Below, piece by piece: positions 26,653-36,216 of a stretch of 64,000 nucleotides of DNA. The notes under the pieces were generated by a model, which saw only the letters and a list, made by a program, of their open reading frames with translations, ran no database searches and was not told the origin of the DNA. The stretch spans positions 62,001-126,000 of the forward strand of contig NZ_QGGB01000007.1 of NCBI RefSeq assembly GCF_003150675.1, given 5' to 3'. A program made the position numbers and the translations under genes. The first letter of the stretch is position 1; each line of letters opens with the position of its first letter. The stretch is from Rhodohalobacter mucosus. GTDB taxonomy: Bacteria; Bacteroidota; Rhodothermia; Balneolales; Balneolaceae.

Positions 26653-27210
26653 ATGATTAAATACAGCTTTTCACTATTGATTGGTGCCATTCTGATGATA
26701 TTAACAACGGCGGATCTTTCTGCGCAGGAGCGCCAGACTGAAAGGGTGATGGTAAGCCCGAATGCGTCTGTTTCCCAGACAATCGGCCTGACCGACATAC
26801 TGGTAACCTATGGACGTCCTGCTGTCAGAGATCGTGAAATTTTTGGCGGATTGGTTCCCTTTGGAGAAGTGTGGAGAACCGGAGCTAATGAGTCTACCGT
26901 TGTTGTATTCCCAGAAGACGTTCGCGTTCAGGACGAAATGGTGCCTGCAGGAACCTACTCGCTTTATACGATACCGGGTGAGGATGAGTGGACCGTTATA
27001 TTTAACAACTTGATCTCATGGGGCACCCAATACGATGAAGCTGAAGACTTTCTTCGCGTCATGGCCTCTCCTGAAGATAGCCACTACGTAGAGCAGATGA
27101 TGATCTACTTCGAGAACGTTTCTGCCGAAGCAGGCGATCTGGTAATTCACTGGGCCAACACCAAGGTGCCCGTAACCGTAGAGCCCGTTGCCGAATTGCC
27201 TGACAACTGA
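26653..27210 (+). CDS. DUF2911 domain protein, exported
   Basis: 185 residues with signal peptide (FSLLIGAILMILTTADLSAQ). The DUF2911 core is clear: VTYGRPAVRDREIFGGLVPFGEVWRTGANESTVV, then PAGTYSLYTIPGEDEWTVIFN. These periplasmic proteins are widespread in Bacteroidota and of unknown function. A strong terminator follows. Confidence 0.85.
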   Translation: MIKYSFSLLIGAILMILTTADLSAQERQTERVMVSPNASVSQTIGLTDILVTYGRPAVRDREIFGGLVPFGEVWRTGANESTVVVFPEDVRVQDEMVPAGTYSLYTIPGEDEWTVIFNNLISWGTQYDEAEDFLRVMASPEDSHYVEQMMIYFENVSAEAGDLVIHWANTKVPVTVEPVAELPDN

Positions 27211-27243
27211 TTCCCTGAATCTGATACTTAATTTCTGAATGTT

Positions 27244-27276
27244 AAAAAGCCCCGAATTTTTTCGGGGCTTTTTTTT
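27244..27276. terminator. rho-independent terminator
   Basis: AAGCCCCGAA-TTTT-TTCGGGGCTT with a T run of eight after and an A run before, so it can serve both the DUF2911 gene and the convergent receptor gene. Confidence 0.9.
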
Positions 27277-27338
27277 ATGCCAGGATAGTTTGTTTTATAT
27301 GCGCAAACTGCTTCCGCATTTCAGTACTCTACTATACT

Positions 27339-29819
27339 TCAGAAAGCAATCTCCAGGTTAAAGAGTACATTTCTGCCGGCCTGCGGATAATAGTAGTTGA
27401 AAAACTGCTCCTCACCTCCGGCTATCCACCCGAACGTGTACCCGTTGGAGACATAGTTGCTGTTTAACAGGTTATTGAACTGTAGCGATGCTGTAAGGCT
27501 GCTCAGATAGGGAATATCGCTGAATCCATAATTCAGTATAAGATCATTAACCCAGTAGGGATCGATAGAACGATCACGGTTTTCGGTATTGTCAAGGTAC
27601 TGACGGGATACATAGCGTGAGTTCCACTCTGCTTCGAATGATCCGCGGTTGAAAGTAAGCACCGAACCTGAAATTACGGAAGGTGAGAATGCGATATCTA
27701 CATCCCGAAAAATCCGGGATTGCTGGCCGCCCTGATCAAAATCATCCAGAAAACGCTCATACTCATCTATTTTATTCCGGCTCAGGGTGAGATTACCGTC
27801 CCATCTCAAATCAGAACTGATTCGGAGTCCTGCCTGGAGCTCAATGCCGGCCCGGTAGCTGTCAGGAACGTTTTCACGAACGTATCCGCCAACGTCGTTA
27901 ACGGCACCGGTTAAAATGAGCTGATCCCTGTACTGCATGTAGTAAAGATTGACAGCTGCTGAAAATCGGCTGAATGTTCCGTTATACCCAAGCTCATAGT
28001 CTATCATGCGCTCCGGATCAGGCCGGCTTTCAATACTGGTGTCGACATAATCGCGGCGGGTTGGCTCTTTTCCACCCACGCTAACCGAGGCGAATGCGCG
28101 ATGCCCGTCAGCAAGGCGGTATACTATACCGGCTTTGGGATTGAAAAAGGGCAAATTATCTTTCTGAGTCACATCCGTTATATCTCCGGTATTGTCATCA
28201 ACCCTAAGTCCCACAAAACGGTAGGTAACCAGCCGGTACTGTAAATCACCATATACATTCAGGCTCGGATTGAGGTAGTAGTTCAGCTTTGCATAGGCAT
28301 TGAAATCGGTTTTGAAACCGTTATTGTCGTAGTACCGGTCTCCAATATCGCTGTTACCTGCAAAACGCGCCCAGATTACCTCACCGAAATGATCGCCGTC
28401 ATATTCATTATAGCCTCCGCCCAATGTCAGGTCCCACGCCTGGGTTTGCTCTATATTTGTTGATGCCACCACACCGTAGAAGTGGTTATCGAGCCAGCGC
28501 CTGCGCACAATATCACTCTCCATTACCGTTTCACCGCCAACCGTAACCGGTGCGATACCGTATGTATCCAGGTCATCATTTCTCCGGAACTGCTCAAAAT
28601 ATCCGCGTCCATAGGTATAATGGAGTGATGCGTTGCTCACCCAGCTGTCGTTGTGCATGAAAGAATAGTGCAGCTGATAATGATCCTGCTGGTAGTTATC
28701 TACCTGGTTTTCATATCGAAATTCATTGAATCGCCTGTTCCCCAGATTATTGCGCCAATGCTGCGCATCCTCTTCGCTCAGAAATAGGTTGGATATGTAG
28801 GATTCGAGCTGTGCGGCGTTGCCGGTCAGAATCGGCTCGGGTACTCCGTTCCAGGCCTGGTAGGTAACCTCACGTCCGGAAAATACGTCCGCTTTCAGCA
28901 GGCTTCGGTTACCGTGTCTCGCGGCTGAAAGATAGAAAGAGCGCAAATCAGAAGAAGCCCGGTCGATATATCCGTCGGATTCGATTTTTGACAGCCTGCC
29001 TTCAACCTGCCATCCGTTGTCGAGCAGACCGGACCCAAGCTGAACATTGGCTTTCCGGGTCCCGAAAGATCCCGTGCCGGTTGTAACCCGTCCATATGGA
29101 GTATTGTTAAGCAATGCAGTCTGCAGGTTAAGTGTTGCGCCGAATGCCCCGGCACCGTGAGTGGAAGTTCCAACACCCCGCTGGATCTGGATATTTTGCG
29201 TGGACGATGCCAGGTCCGGCAGGTTTACCCAGAATACTCCATGCGATTCGGAGTCGTTTAGCGGAATGCCGTTGATGGTTACATTGATTCGTCCCGGATC
29301 CACCCCGCGTATGCGGATACCCGTATAGCCGATACCAGCTCCTGCATCGGATGTAGAAACCACGGACGGTGTATTGTTGATGATATAGGGGATATCCTGC
29401 CCCAGATTCCGGCTTTCAATCTCCCCACGGTTTACATTTTGATAGGCTATCGGTGTGGAATCGTCTACGCGAAGCGCACTTACGAATACCTCACCGCTGA
29501 GTACGGTAGTCGGATCAAGCCGAACAGTAAGCAAGCTTCCTCGCTCAATCTCTTCTATAGGGATGATTTCATCGCTGAAACCAACATATGATATAGTGAG
29601 AGACCCCGTATTGGATTCAGGAGTTATGGAAAAGCGGCCATCCCGTCCGGTTGACGTTCCGTTTGACGTTCCGGTTTCCAAAATGGTGGCGCCCGCAAGA
29701 GGATTGTCGTTTTCTGCATTCAGAACCCGCCCCCGGATGGATTGAGCGAGTATATCAGGAATAATCAGAACCGCAAGGAGCAGTGAAAGGGTAAGATGTA
29801 GTATTGACTTTAAAAACAT
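27339..29819 (-). CDS. TonB-dependent receptor, probable thiamine or thiamine-precursor importer
   Basis: 826 residues. Signal peptide (LTLSLLLAVLIIPDILA), then a carboxypeptidase-regulatory-like domain (IRGRVLNAENDNPLAGATI…GRFSI). Next come a plug with IRIRGVDPGRINVTINGIPLND and a 22-strand-type barrel ending in NVLFNLEIAF. A TPP riboswitch lies directly upstream on the same strand. The receptor therefore very probably takes up thiamine or a precursor, matching the omr1-type receptors predicted in this phylum. No pnuT/tnr3 neighbour is present, so an inner-membrane partner must lie elsewhere. Confidence 0.9.
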   Translation of the reverse strand: MFLKSILHLTLSLLLAVLIIPDILAQSIRGRVLNAENDNPLAGATILETGTSNGTSTGRDGRFSITPESNTGSLTISYVGFSDEIIPIEEIERGSLLTVRLDPTTVLSGEVFVSALRVDDSTPIAYQNVNRGEIESRNLGQDIPYIINNTPSVVSTSDAGAGIGYTGIRIRGVDPGRINVTINGIPLNDSESHGVFWVNLPDLASSTQNIQIQRGVGTSTHGAGAFGATLNLQTALLNNTPYGRVTTGTGSFGTRKANVQLGSGLLDNGWQVEGRLSKIESDGYIDRASSDLRSFYLSAARHGNRSLLKADVFSGREVTYQAWNGVPEPILTGNAAQLESYISNLFLSEEDAQHWRNNLGNRRFNEFRYENQVDNYQQDHYQLHYSFMHNDSWVSNASLHYTYGRGYFEQFRRNDDLDTYGIAPVTVGGETVMESDIVRRRWLDNHFYGVVASTNIEQTQAWDLTLGGGYNEYDGDHFGEVIWARFAGNSDIGDRYYDNNGFKTDFNAYAKLNYYLNPSLNVYGDLQYRLVTYRFVGLRVDDNTGDITDVTQKDNLPFFNPKAGIVYRLADGHRAFASVSVGGKEPTRRDYVDTSIESRPDPERMIDYELGYNGTFSRFSAAVNLYYMQYRDQLILTGAVNDVGGYVRENVPDSYRAGIELQAGLRISSDLRWDGNLTLSRNKIDEYERFLDDFDQGGQQSRIFRDVDIAFSPSVISGSVLTFNRGSFEAEWNSRYVSRQYLDNTENRDRSIDPYWVNDLILNYGFSDIPYLSSLTASLQFNNLLNSNYVSNGYTFGWIAGGEEQFFNYYYPQAGRNVLFNLEIAF

Positions 29820-29823
29820 GATG

Positions 29824-29855
29824 CCTCCATCAATTTAAAATACGATTGAAGGAGG
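29824..29855 (-). promoter_or_regulatory. Shine-Dalgarno-sequestering hairpin (riboswitch expression platform)
   Basis: In the mRNA sense, CCTCCTTCAAT pairs with ATTGATGGAGG across a 10-nt loop, eleven base pairs with one T-T mismatch. The GGAGG is the ribosome site four bases from the receptor ATG. A second hairpin GTTTCAG/CTGAAAC lies between it and the aptamer. The upstream GGGGG of the aptamer P1 region could pair with CCCCC next to the anti-SD, giving an on/off switch; that alternative pairing is inference. Confidence 0.7.
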
Positions 29856-29898
29856 GGGACAGCGCGGTTTCAGATAAGATTCTGAAACTGCTGCAGAT

Positions 29899-29985
29899 CG
29901 AATCGGTTTCCCTACGCCGGCATGACCCGGTTCAGGTTCACAGGGTATGATCTCAGTTCCGGTTTGCTCCGGAACACCCCCAACC
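29899..29985 (-). promoter_or_regulatory. TPP (thiamine pyrophosphate) riboswitch
   Basis: Read on the minus strand: P1/P2 start GGTTGGGGGTG, P3-variable arm TTCCGGAGCAAACCGGAA, then the THI-box CTGAGATCATACCC. GTGAACCTGAACCGGGTCATGCCGGCGTAGGGAAACC follows in separate blocks. The conserved CTGAGA, ACCC, GAACCTGA and GCGTAGGGA elements are all present in order. It precedes only the TonB-dependent receptor. Confidence 0.95.
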
Positions 29986-30182
29986 TTGTTCAGTTGAATC
30001 GGAAAAATAGGCGTTAGCTGACCTTTTTTCAAATAGGTTGAAACAGAAACCGGCTCCTTTGCAAAGTTGCTGAAAATTCAGGCAAATATTTTCTACTTTC
30101 ATCTGACTTGATACATGCGTGGTACCGGCCCGTAACCAGAATAATTCATCAGGCAAAACTGAAATTAAAGATTCGTCCCGGA

Positions 30183-31460
30183 ATGATGAGAATTGTGAAT
30201 GGCACTCAGTTCAGTGCGTATGGAAATCCCATTCAGGTTTTCCTCCTGCTTTTAGTGACTGTTATCTCCGCATGCTCAACTGTAAACAGTGAAAGGGAAA
30301 CGGAGGAATTCCTTAGGGAGCATATTGAATGGCTATCAGGCGAAGAAAGGGCAGGGAGGCTTGCAGGCAGTGCAGAGGAGGCTGCAACAGCCAACTACCT
30401 GGAAAATATTTTTCTGCAATTCGGGTTGGAGCCGGCTGGAGATGAGGACACATATGTTCAGCAATTTGTTCTCAGCGGCCCGATGCCTGAGGCAATGGGA
30501 GTGGAAAACTATCAGTCCAGAAACGTCCTCGGATTGATCAGGGGCACTGAATTTCAAAATCAGTATATCATTGTAGGAGCTCATTACGATGGTCAGGGGA
30601 ACGGCGGAATGATCTCAATGAATCACGGAGGGGAACCGTCAATTCATTATTCAGCCGATGACAATGCTTCCGGTACAAGCGGACTTCTTTTGCTGGCCAA
30701 AAGATTTGCGGAAAATCCTGCCCGCCGCTCTGTTCTTTTTGCAGCTTTTTCGGGCGAGGAGCTGGGATTGATCGGATCTCGCCATATGGCAGACCACCTG
30801 GAAATGCCGCGCGACTCCTTATTGGCAATGATCAATCTCGATATGATCGGGAGGCTGGATGGATCCGGTGTAACTATTTTTGGAACAGGTACAAGTTCTG
30901 CCTGGAGTTCGATACTCCGGAAAACACCCGTTCCCGACTCTCTAACGATCGTTTCAGCGCCGTCGGGCACCGGTGCAAGCGACCATACGTCATTTTATGA
31001 TATCAATATTCCCGTACTGCATTACTTTTCCGGAATACATGACCAGTATCACAGGGAATCGGACACTGCAGAGCTGATCGACTACACAGGGATGATGATG
31101 ATTCTGGATCATGCGGAGGGTGTGGTCCGCAACCTTGCAGAATACAGTCCTGAAGAGGTTACTTTTACTGAAACAGCTGGTGGTCGTCCTGAAGGCATGC
31201 CGTCGGGTACTGTTACGCTGGGCGTTTTTCCCGATTACACATGGTCAGGTAACGGCTTCCGGTTAGACGGAGTGAATAAGGGCAGTGTCGCCGAACGGGG
31301 AGGGATAGAGCCGGGCGATGTAATTATCCGAATGGATGACATGGAAATCACCGATATTTATGATTATATGGAGGCACTTGCAGAGTTTAGCATCGGACAG
31401 AGTGTGGATGTGATTGTAAACAGAAACGGTGAAACAGTTGAACTCCGGATTACATTTTAA
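30183..31460 (+). CDS. M28-family metallopeptidase with C-terminal PDZ domain, lipoprotein
   Basis: 425 residues from the ATG at 30183. A lipobox (LLVTVISAC) ends the signal sequence. The M28 zinc ligands are visible: H and D in VGAHYDGQG and YSADDNASG, the catalytic Glu pair in FSGEELGLIG, D in INLDMIGRLDG, and H near HYFSGIHDQYHRESD. A PDZ domain occupies the last ~90 residues (GVNKGSVAERGGIEPGDVIIRMDD). It is a probable periplasmic aminopeptidase or carboxypeptidase. The TPR lipoprotein gene starts 22 bp after its stop, so they probably form an operon. Confidence 0.88.
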   Translation: MMRIVNGTQFSAYGNPIQVFLLLLVTVISACSTVNSERETEEFLREHIEWLSGEERAGRLAGSAEEAATANYLENIFLQFGLEPAGDEDTYVQQFVLSGPMPEAMGVENYQSRNVLGLIRGTEFQNQYIIVGAHYDGQGNGGMISMNHGGEPSIHYSADDNASGTSGLLLLAKRFAENPARRSVLFAAFSGEELGLIGSRHMADHLEMPRDSLLAMINLDMIGRLDGSGVTIFGTGTSSAWSSILRKTPVPDSLTIVSAPSGTGASDHTSFYDINIPVLHYFSGIHDQYHRESDTAELIDYTGMMMILDHAEGVVRNLAEYSPEEVTFTETAGGRPEGMPSGTVTLGVFPDYTWSGNGFRLDGVNKGSVAERGGIEPGDVIIRMDDMEITDIYDYMEALAEFSIGQSVDVIVNRNGETVELRITF

Positions 31461-31482
31461 TCACCTTATTTATCAAAATCGT

Positions 31483-32430
31483 ATGAAAAATCTGATCAGT
31501 TCTTCAATTATTCTCGCGCTTATTATAACAGGAACAGCCTGCTCAGGAAGTTCAGATACAGGGCTTGCAGACGTACCCGAAGGTGCTCAGGCCGTTTCAC
31601 TTCTTGGAGAACCGCTTTACAAGCCTGAGCTTCCGGACGAAGTGTACACTACATACACAGAAAATTTTGAAGAGGCACTGACCGGATACAGAACTGATCC
31701 GGAAAACGCAGAGTCAATCATCTGGCTTGGAAGGCGTACGGCTTATCTTGGCGAGTATCGCGAAGCAGTGAAAATTTTTACGGAAGGAGTATTCAAGCAT
31801 CCGGAAGACCCGCGTTTTTATCGCCATCGCGGCCATCGTTACATAACCCTGCGTCAGTTTGATGAAGCCATTCAGGATCTGGAGCGTGCGGCGGAGCTGA
31901 TGCGAAGCGGACCCGATATGGTAGAACCGGACGGATTGCCGAACGCCTTGAATAAACCCGTGAGCACCCTTAAATCAAACGTCTGGTATCATCTGGGGCT
32001 TGCATACTACCTGAAGGGGGAGTACAGGAACGCCGCAGATGCCTATGAGAATGCCTTTGAACTCGATCTGACGGATGACATGCGTATAGCAACTCTCTAT
32101 TGGTACTACTCGGCACTGAAGCGAATGGGTATGGATGAGGAAGCAGGTATCGCAGTGGCGGGAGTTAATCCGGACATTGAACTGATCGAAAATGACGTCT
32201 ATCTGAACCTGATTCTGGTATTTGATGGTATTTTCGATGCCGACCACCTGATGGAAACGGCAGACGATGCCGTTCAAAATGCGGCACTGGCATATGGCCT
32301 TGGCAACTGGCACTATATGAACGGACGCCGGGCGAGAGCGTTTGAGATATGGAACAATATCCTTGAACTGCCTAACTGGGCAGCTTTTGGCTATATCGCT
32401 GCTGAATCAGAACTGGTGAGGGAAAGATAG
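31483..32430 (+). CDS. TPR-repeat lipoprotein
   Basis: 315 residues with a lipoprotein signal ending in ALIITGTACSGSS. Tetratricopeptide repeats are evident: AESIIWLGRRTAYLGEYREAVKIF, PRFYRHRGHRYITLRQFDEAIQDLERA, and VWYHLGLAYYLKGEYRNAADAYENAFEL. The remainder continues helical. It is likely a scaffolding partner of the upstream peptidase in the periplasm; that link is from gene order only. Confidence 0.85.
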   Translation: MKNLISSSIILALIITGTACSGSSDTGLADVPEGAQAVSLLGEPLYKPELPDEVYTTYTENFEEALTGYRTDPENAESIIWLGRRTAYLGEYREAVKIFTEGVFKHPEDPRFYRHRGHRYITLRQFDEAIQDLERAAELMRSGPDMVEPDGLPNALNKPVSTLKSNVWYHLGLAYYLKGEYRNAADAYENAFELDLTDDMRIATLYWYYSALKRMGMDEEAGIAVAGVNPDIELIENDVYLNLILVFDGIFDADHLMETADDAVQNAALAYGLGNWHYMNGRRARAFEIWNNILELPNWAAFGYIAAESELVRER

Positions 32431-32436
32431 TATTTG

Positions 32437-32515
32437 GTCTTGAGTCTTGAGTAGTGAGAGGGGATGATGACTGGTGATTTCCATGTCTCACGTTTAACGT
32501 CTCCCGCCTCAAGAC
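32437..32515. repeat. inverted repeat between TPR gene and smc
   Basis: GTCTTGAG occurs twice at about 32437-32451 and is answered by CTCAAGAC at 32508-32515, with GTCTCACG/GTCTCCCG-like units between. It may act as a bidirectional terminator for the convergent genes. Confidence 0.5.
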
Positions 32516-32521
32516 TAAAAG

Positions 32522-35500
32522 TTACGCTTCCGCCACTTCATCCAGTTTCACGCCTACCAGGCGGCTCACGCCGGTTTCAGGCATGGTAACACCGTACATC
32601 ATCTCCGCTTTCGACATGGTCTTTTTGTTGTGAGTAATGATGATAAACTGTGTGTCTTCACTGAATTTGCGAATCATAGCAGCAAACCGCTCAATATTGG
32701 CGTCATCCAGCGGAGCATCAACTTCATCGAGAACGCAGAAGGGGGAAGGTTTCACAAGGTAGATGGCAAAGAGGAGCGCAATGGCAGTCAGGGTTTTTTC
32801 ACCGCCGGAGAGCTGATTGATGCTGGACGGCCTTTTTCCCTTGGGATTTGCGCGAATATCTATTTTGGCTTCAAGCGGATCCTGATCCTCTCCTTCGTCA
32901 CGTATCATGAGGTCGCAGAAATCGTCCTCATGAAAAAGCGTATTGAAGACTGTTTTAAAGTTGTTACGTATTTTCTCAAATGTTTCGTTGAACCGTTCGG
33001 TGGCTGTACTGTTAATCTCATCGATTGTTTCCCGCATTTCCGCTTCAGCTTTTTGAAGGTCATCGATCTGCTCTTCATAGAAAGAGAGTCTCTCTTTCTC
33101 CTCACGGAATTCGTCTATAGCAAGCGGATTTACATCACCGATCTTATTCAGTTTTTGCCGCAGCCACCCGATGCGGGCTTTCGCCTCTTCCGGAGTGGTT
33201 TCGTCGGGCAGTTGTTCGGTTACCTGATCCATCAGAATGCCATATGTTTCCCAGATGTGGTCGGAATGAGACTGAGCCTGCAATTCAAACTTTTCCCGGG
33301 CCATACTTAAGTGATGAACCAGCTCCAGATTAACCTCTTTCCTTCGGCGAAGCTCCTTGAGCTCCTTCTCGATCTCATTGATGGCGCCCCTCTGCCTGCT
33401 GCTGGCCTCTTCTGCTTCAGCCAGTTTCTGATCCGCTTCCGATTTTTGTGAACGGCTGCCTTCAAGCTGCTTTTCGGTCTGCTCAATCACCTCTTTGAAG
33501 GTCTCAATTTTATTCCGGCTTTCACTCTGAAGCTCCTTTCTGGAGGCAAGCCGCGTCTTCATGCTGCTGATTCCATTTTCAGCTCGTTCCAGGTCTTTCT
33601 CCAGGTTATCAGCCTTGTTTTTGACATCCTGATGTTTCAGCTGTGCGTCATTGTACCGGTTTTGTGCAATGGCGCGTTCCTCCTCAAGCTTTCTGAGAAT
33701 CTCTTTTTTCTCTTCCTGAAGGCCACTCAGCTCAGTAATCTTCTGCTGCAGTTCTTTTTGCCGGGGATGAAGAGTGTCGAGTTCTTCTCTTGCTGTATCC
33801 TGGTTGGAGAGAAGACGCACTTTCCGGCTATTGAGTTCCTGAATATTTTTTTCATAAACCTGAATGGAAGATTGGTAACGGCTTGATTGCTGCTCAGCCT
33901 CACGCGATCTCTGCTGAATTTGCCTTATGCTCGCCCGTATGGAATCCAGATTGTGTGAGTCTATTTCCTCATTCAGTTTTTGAAGCTCATTTTCACGCTG
34001 GGTAATGGATTTTTCGTATCGGTTTGATTCCGTATTCAGTTTCTCAACTTTATCCTTCAGCGCCAGGCGTATTCCGGCTTGCTTATGGTTGCTTCCGCTT
34101 TTCAGGAAACGGGAAGCGGTGAGAAGATCTCCGTCGCGGGTTACGGCAGAGGTGGCCTCATCTTTTTCCAGTATGCTCACCGCATTTTCAAGGTCATCCA
34201 CCAGCAGGGTGGACCCAAGCAGCAGTTGAACAACCGGTGCGTAGGAGCTATCGGAACCAACATGCCGGGCAATGGATTTTTCATGAACCGAATAGCTCTT
34301 TTTCAGTTCAGAAAGAGGAATGAACGTAGCTTTGCCTTTGCCATTCTCTTTCAGAATACGTGATGCCTTAAGGGCATCGCCCATATTTTTTACTATCACA
34401 AAGTGAATTGATTCGCCCAGCGCAGTTTCAAGAGCCGATGCAAGCTCCTCTTTTGTATTCAGCAAATCCCCAACCGTACTGAGAAGCGCAAATTGGTCAC
34501 CATGTTCTTTTTGGAGAAAACTAATGGATGAGGGCAGTCCCGCACCAGACTCTGCAAGATTGCCAAGAAGGGAAATTTCAGATTCCACTGCATCCTTCCT
34601 GCTTTTAAGCGATCTAATTTCATCCCGCAGCGTCTCCCGTTTCTCCTCCAGGTTTTGACGGATACGGGATGATTCTTCAAGCCTTTTTTCCTCCGACTTC
34701 AGCTCTGAGTCTATAGAATCAAGTTTTTCACGTGTGAGGCTAAGCTCGCCTTTTGCATTTTCAATCTCGTCTTTAAGATCTCGGATGTCACCGTCTATTC
34801 TGAGCTGATCATCTTCAGTATTTTCAAGCCTGGATTCAATTTTAATTCTGTCGGATTGCAGCCCGGATAGTTTTCGGCTAAGATCGCTGATCTCAATTTC
34901 CAGTTCATAGAGTTCATGACGCACTTTTGTAAACTGCTGCTGGACATCAGCAAATTTCTCTTTCGACTCTTTGAGGCTCAGGGCAGAGCGTTCACGTTCG
35001 TCCGAAAAGTTTTCCAGCTTGCTGATGCTTTGCTCGCGAAGCTGTTCAAGCTCGGCCAGATCTTTGCCGCCCTGTTCAATATCGGATTGATGCTGCCTGA
35101 TCACCCCCTCCTCATTTACAATCTTTTCACGGGTAATTTTGAGGTTGGTCTCCATTTCGCGAATGGATGAGTGCAGCTGACTCACCCTGCGCTGCGCTTC
35201 CGCCTGATGCCGCTCTTTCTCAATCAGTAAGGTTCTGGCTTTTTCCTCACTTTCTTCAAGTTCCTCCACGCGTGAACCGATCTCTTTCTTTTCCTTTTCC
35301 GCGTTGGATATCCGTGTCTGCAGCGGTTCCAGCTCTTCGCGGATCGTGCTTAGTTCATGAAGTGTGTAAGCTTTATCCAGATGCTCCAGCTCAGTTTTAT
35401 ACTTTTTGGCTTTACCCGCTTTTTCTGCCTGTAATTCGAGCGAGCGGGTCTTTTTCCGAACTTCGATCAGAATATCTTCAAGTCTTTGCAGATCCTTCAG

Positions 35501-36052
35501 AGTGTCATCGAGTTTCCTTATCGTCTGCCTGCGCTTCTCCTTATATCGTGTAACGCCTGCTGCCTCTTCAAAAAGCCGCCTTCTGTCATTGTTTCTGTCA
35601 TTCAGGATCTCCTCAACCATTTTCAGCTCAATTACCGAATAAGCATCCGAACTCATTCCAGTGTCCATGAAGAGATCCATGATGTCTTTGAGCCGGCAGG
35701 GTGTGTTGTTAATGAGATACTCACTGTCGCCAGAACGGTAAAGTCTGCGTGTGATCGTGAGCTCACTGTACTCCACAGGCAGTATACCCTTATCGTTCAC
35801 AAATGTCAGGGACACGTCAGCCATTCCCAATGCCTTCTTTTTGGCGGTACCGTTAAAAATGACATTGCTCATGGCGCTGGAACGCAGCAGGGTAGGACGC
35901 TGCTCACCAAGTACCCACCGGAGGGCATCTACAATATTGGATTTTCCACAGCCATTTGGCCCAACGATTGCGGTGATTCCGCTGTCGAACTTTACATGTG
36001 TCTTGTGGGCAAAACTTTTAAAGCCGTGTAATTGTAGATCGGAAATATACAT
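32522..36052 (-). CDS. smc: chromosome segregation protein SMC
   Basis: 1176 residues, normal for bacterial SMC. The N-terminal ATPase half has GPNGCGKSN at about 32-40 and WVLGEQRPTLLR. Two long coiled coils (about 165-480 and 670-1000) flank a hinge (about 510-640) that includes GLPSSISFLQKEHG. The C-terminal half carries the ABC signature LSGGEKTLTAIALLFA near 1079, Walker B CVLDEVDAPLDD and the D-loop. It condenses and organises the chromosome with ScpAB. It is followed, after a 160-bp gap, by the translation operon on the same strand, but separate transcription is likely. Confidence 0.96.
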   Translation of the reverse strand: MYISDLQLHGFKSFAHKTHVKFDSGITAIVGPNGCGKSNIVDALRWVLGEQRPTLLRSSAMSNVIFNGTAKKKALGMADVSLTFVNDKGILPVEYSELTITRRLYRSGDSEYLINNTPCRLKDIMDLFMDTGMSSDAYSVIELKMVEEILNDRNNDRRRLFEEAAGVTRYKEKRRQTIRKLDDTLKDLQRLEDILIEVRKKTRSLELQAEKAGKAKKYKTELEHLDKAYTLHELSTIREELEPLQTRISNAEKEKKEIGSRVEELEESEEKARTLLIEKERHQAEAQRRVSQLHSSIREMETNLKITREKIVNEEGVIRQHQSDIEQGGKDLAELEQLREQSISKLENFSDERERSALSLKESKEKFADVQQQFTKVRHELYELEIEISDLSRKLSGLQSDRIKIESRLENTEDDQLRIDGDIRDLKDEIENAKGELSLTREKLDSIDSELKSEEKRLEESSRIRQNLEEKRETLRDEIRSLKSRKDAVESEISLLGNLAESGAGLPSSISFLQKEHGDQFALLSTVGDLLNTKEELASALETALGESIHFVIVKNMGDALKASRILKENGKGKATFIPLSELKKSYSVHEKSIARHVGSDSSYAPVVQLLLGSTLLVDDLENAVSILEKDEATSAVTRDGDLLTASRFLKSGSNHKQAGIRLALKDKVEKLNTESNRYEKSITQRENELQKLNEEIDSHNLDSIRASIRQIQQRSREAEQQSSRYQSSIQVYEKNIQELNSRKVRLLSNQDTAREELDTLHPRQKELQQKITELSGLQEEKKEILRKLEEERAIAQNRYNDAQLKHQDVKNKADNLEKDLERAENGISSMKTRLASRKELQSESRNKIETFKEVIEQTEKQLEGSRSQKSEADQKLAEAEEASSRQRGAINEIEKELKELRRRKEVNLELVHHLSMAREKFELQAQSHSDHIWETYGILMDQVTEQLPDETTPEEAKARIGWLRQKLNKIGDVNPLAIDEFREEKERLSFYEEQIDDLQKAEAEMRETIDEINSTATERFNETFEKIRNNFKTVFNTLFHEDDFCDLMIRDEGEDQDPLEAKIDIRANPKGKRPSSINQLSGGEKTLTAIALLFAIYLVKPSPFCVLDEVDAPLDDANIERFAAMIRKFSEDTQFIIITHNKKTMSKAEMMYGVTMPETGVSRLVGVKLDEVAEA

Positions 36053-36216
36053 GCATGCAAAAATAACAAAAGGAAATCCGGAAAGGAAGCTTCGAAAAGA
36101 GAATAGTTATGCGTTTTCTTCTGAAGCACTCACGGCTGCATTGATGCAGCGTGCGTGACACTCTGCAGAGACAAATCCGTAGAAATGTATCCGTTCACAA
36201 ATAACGGATAACAACC

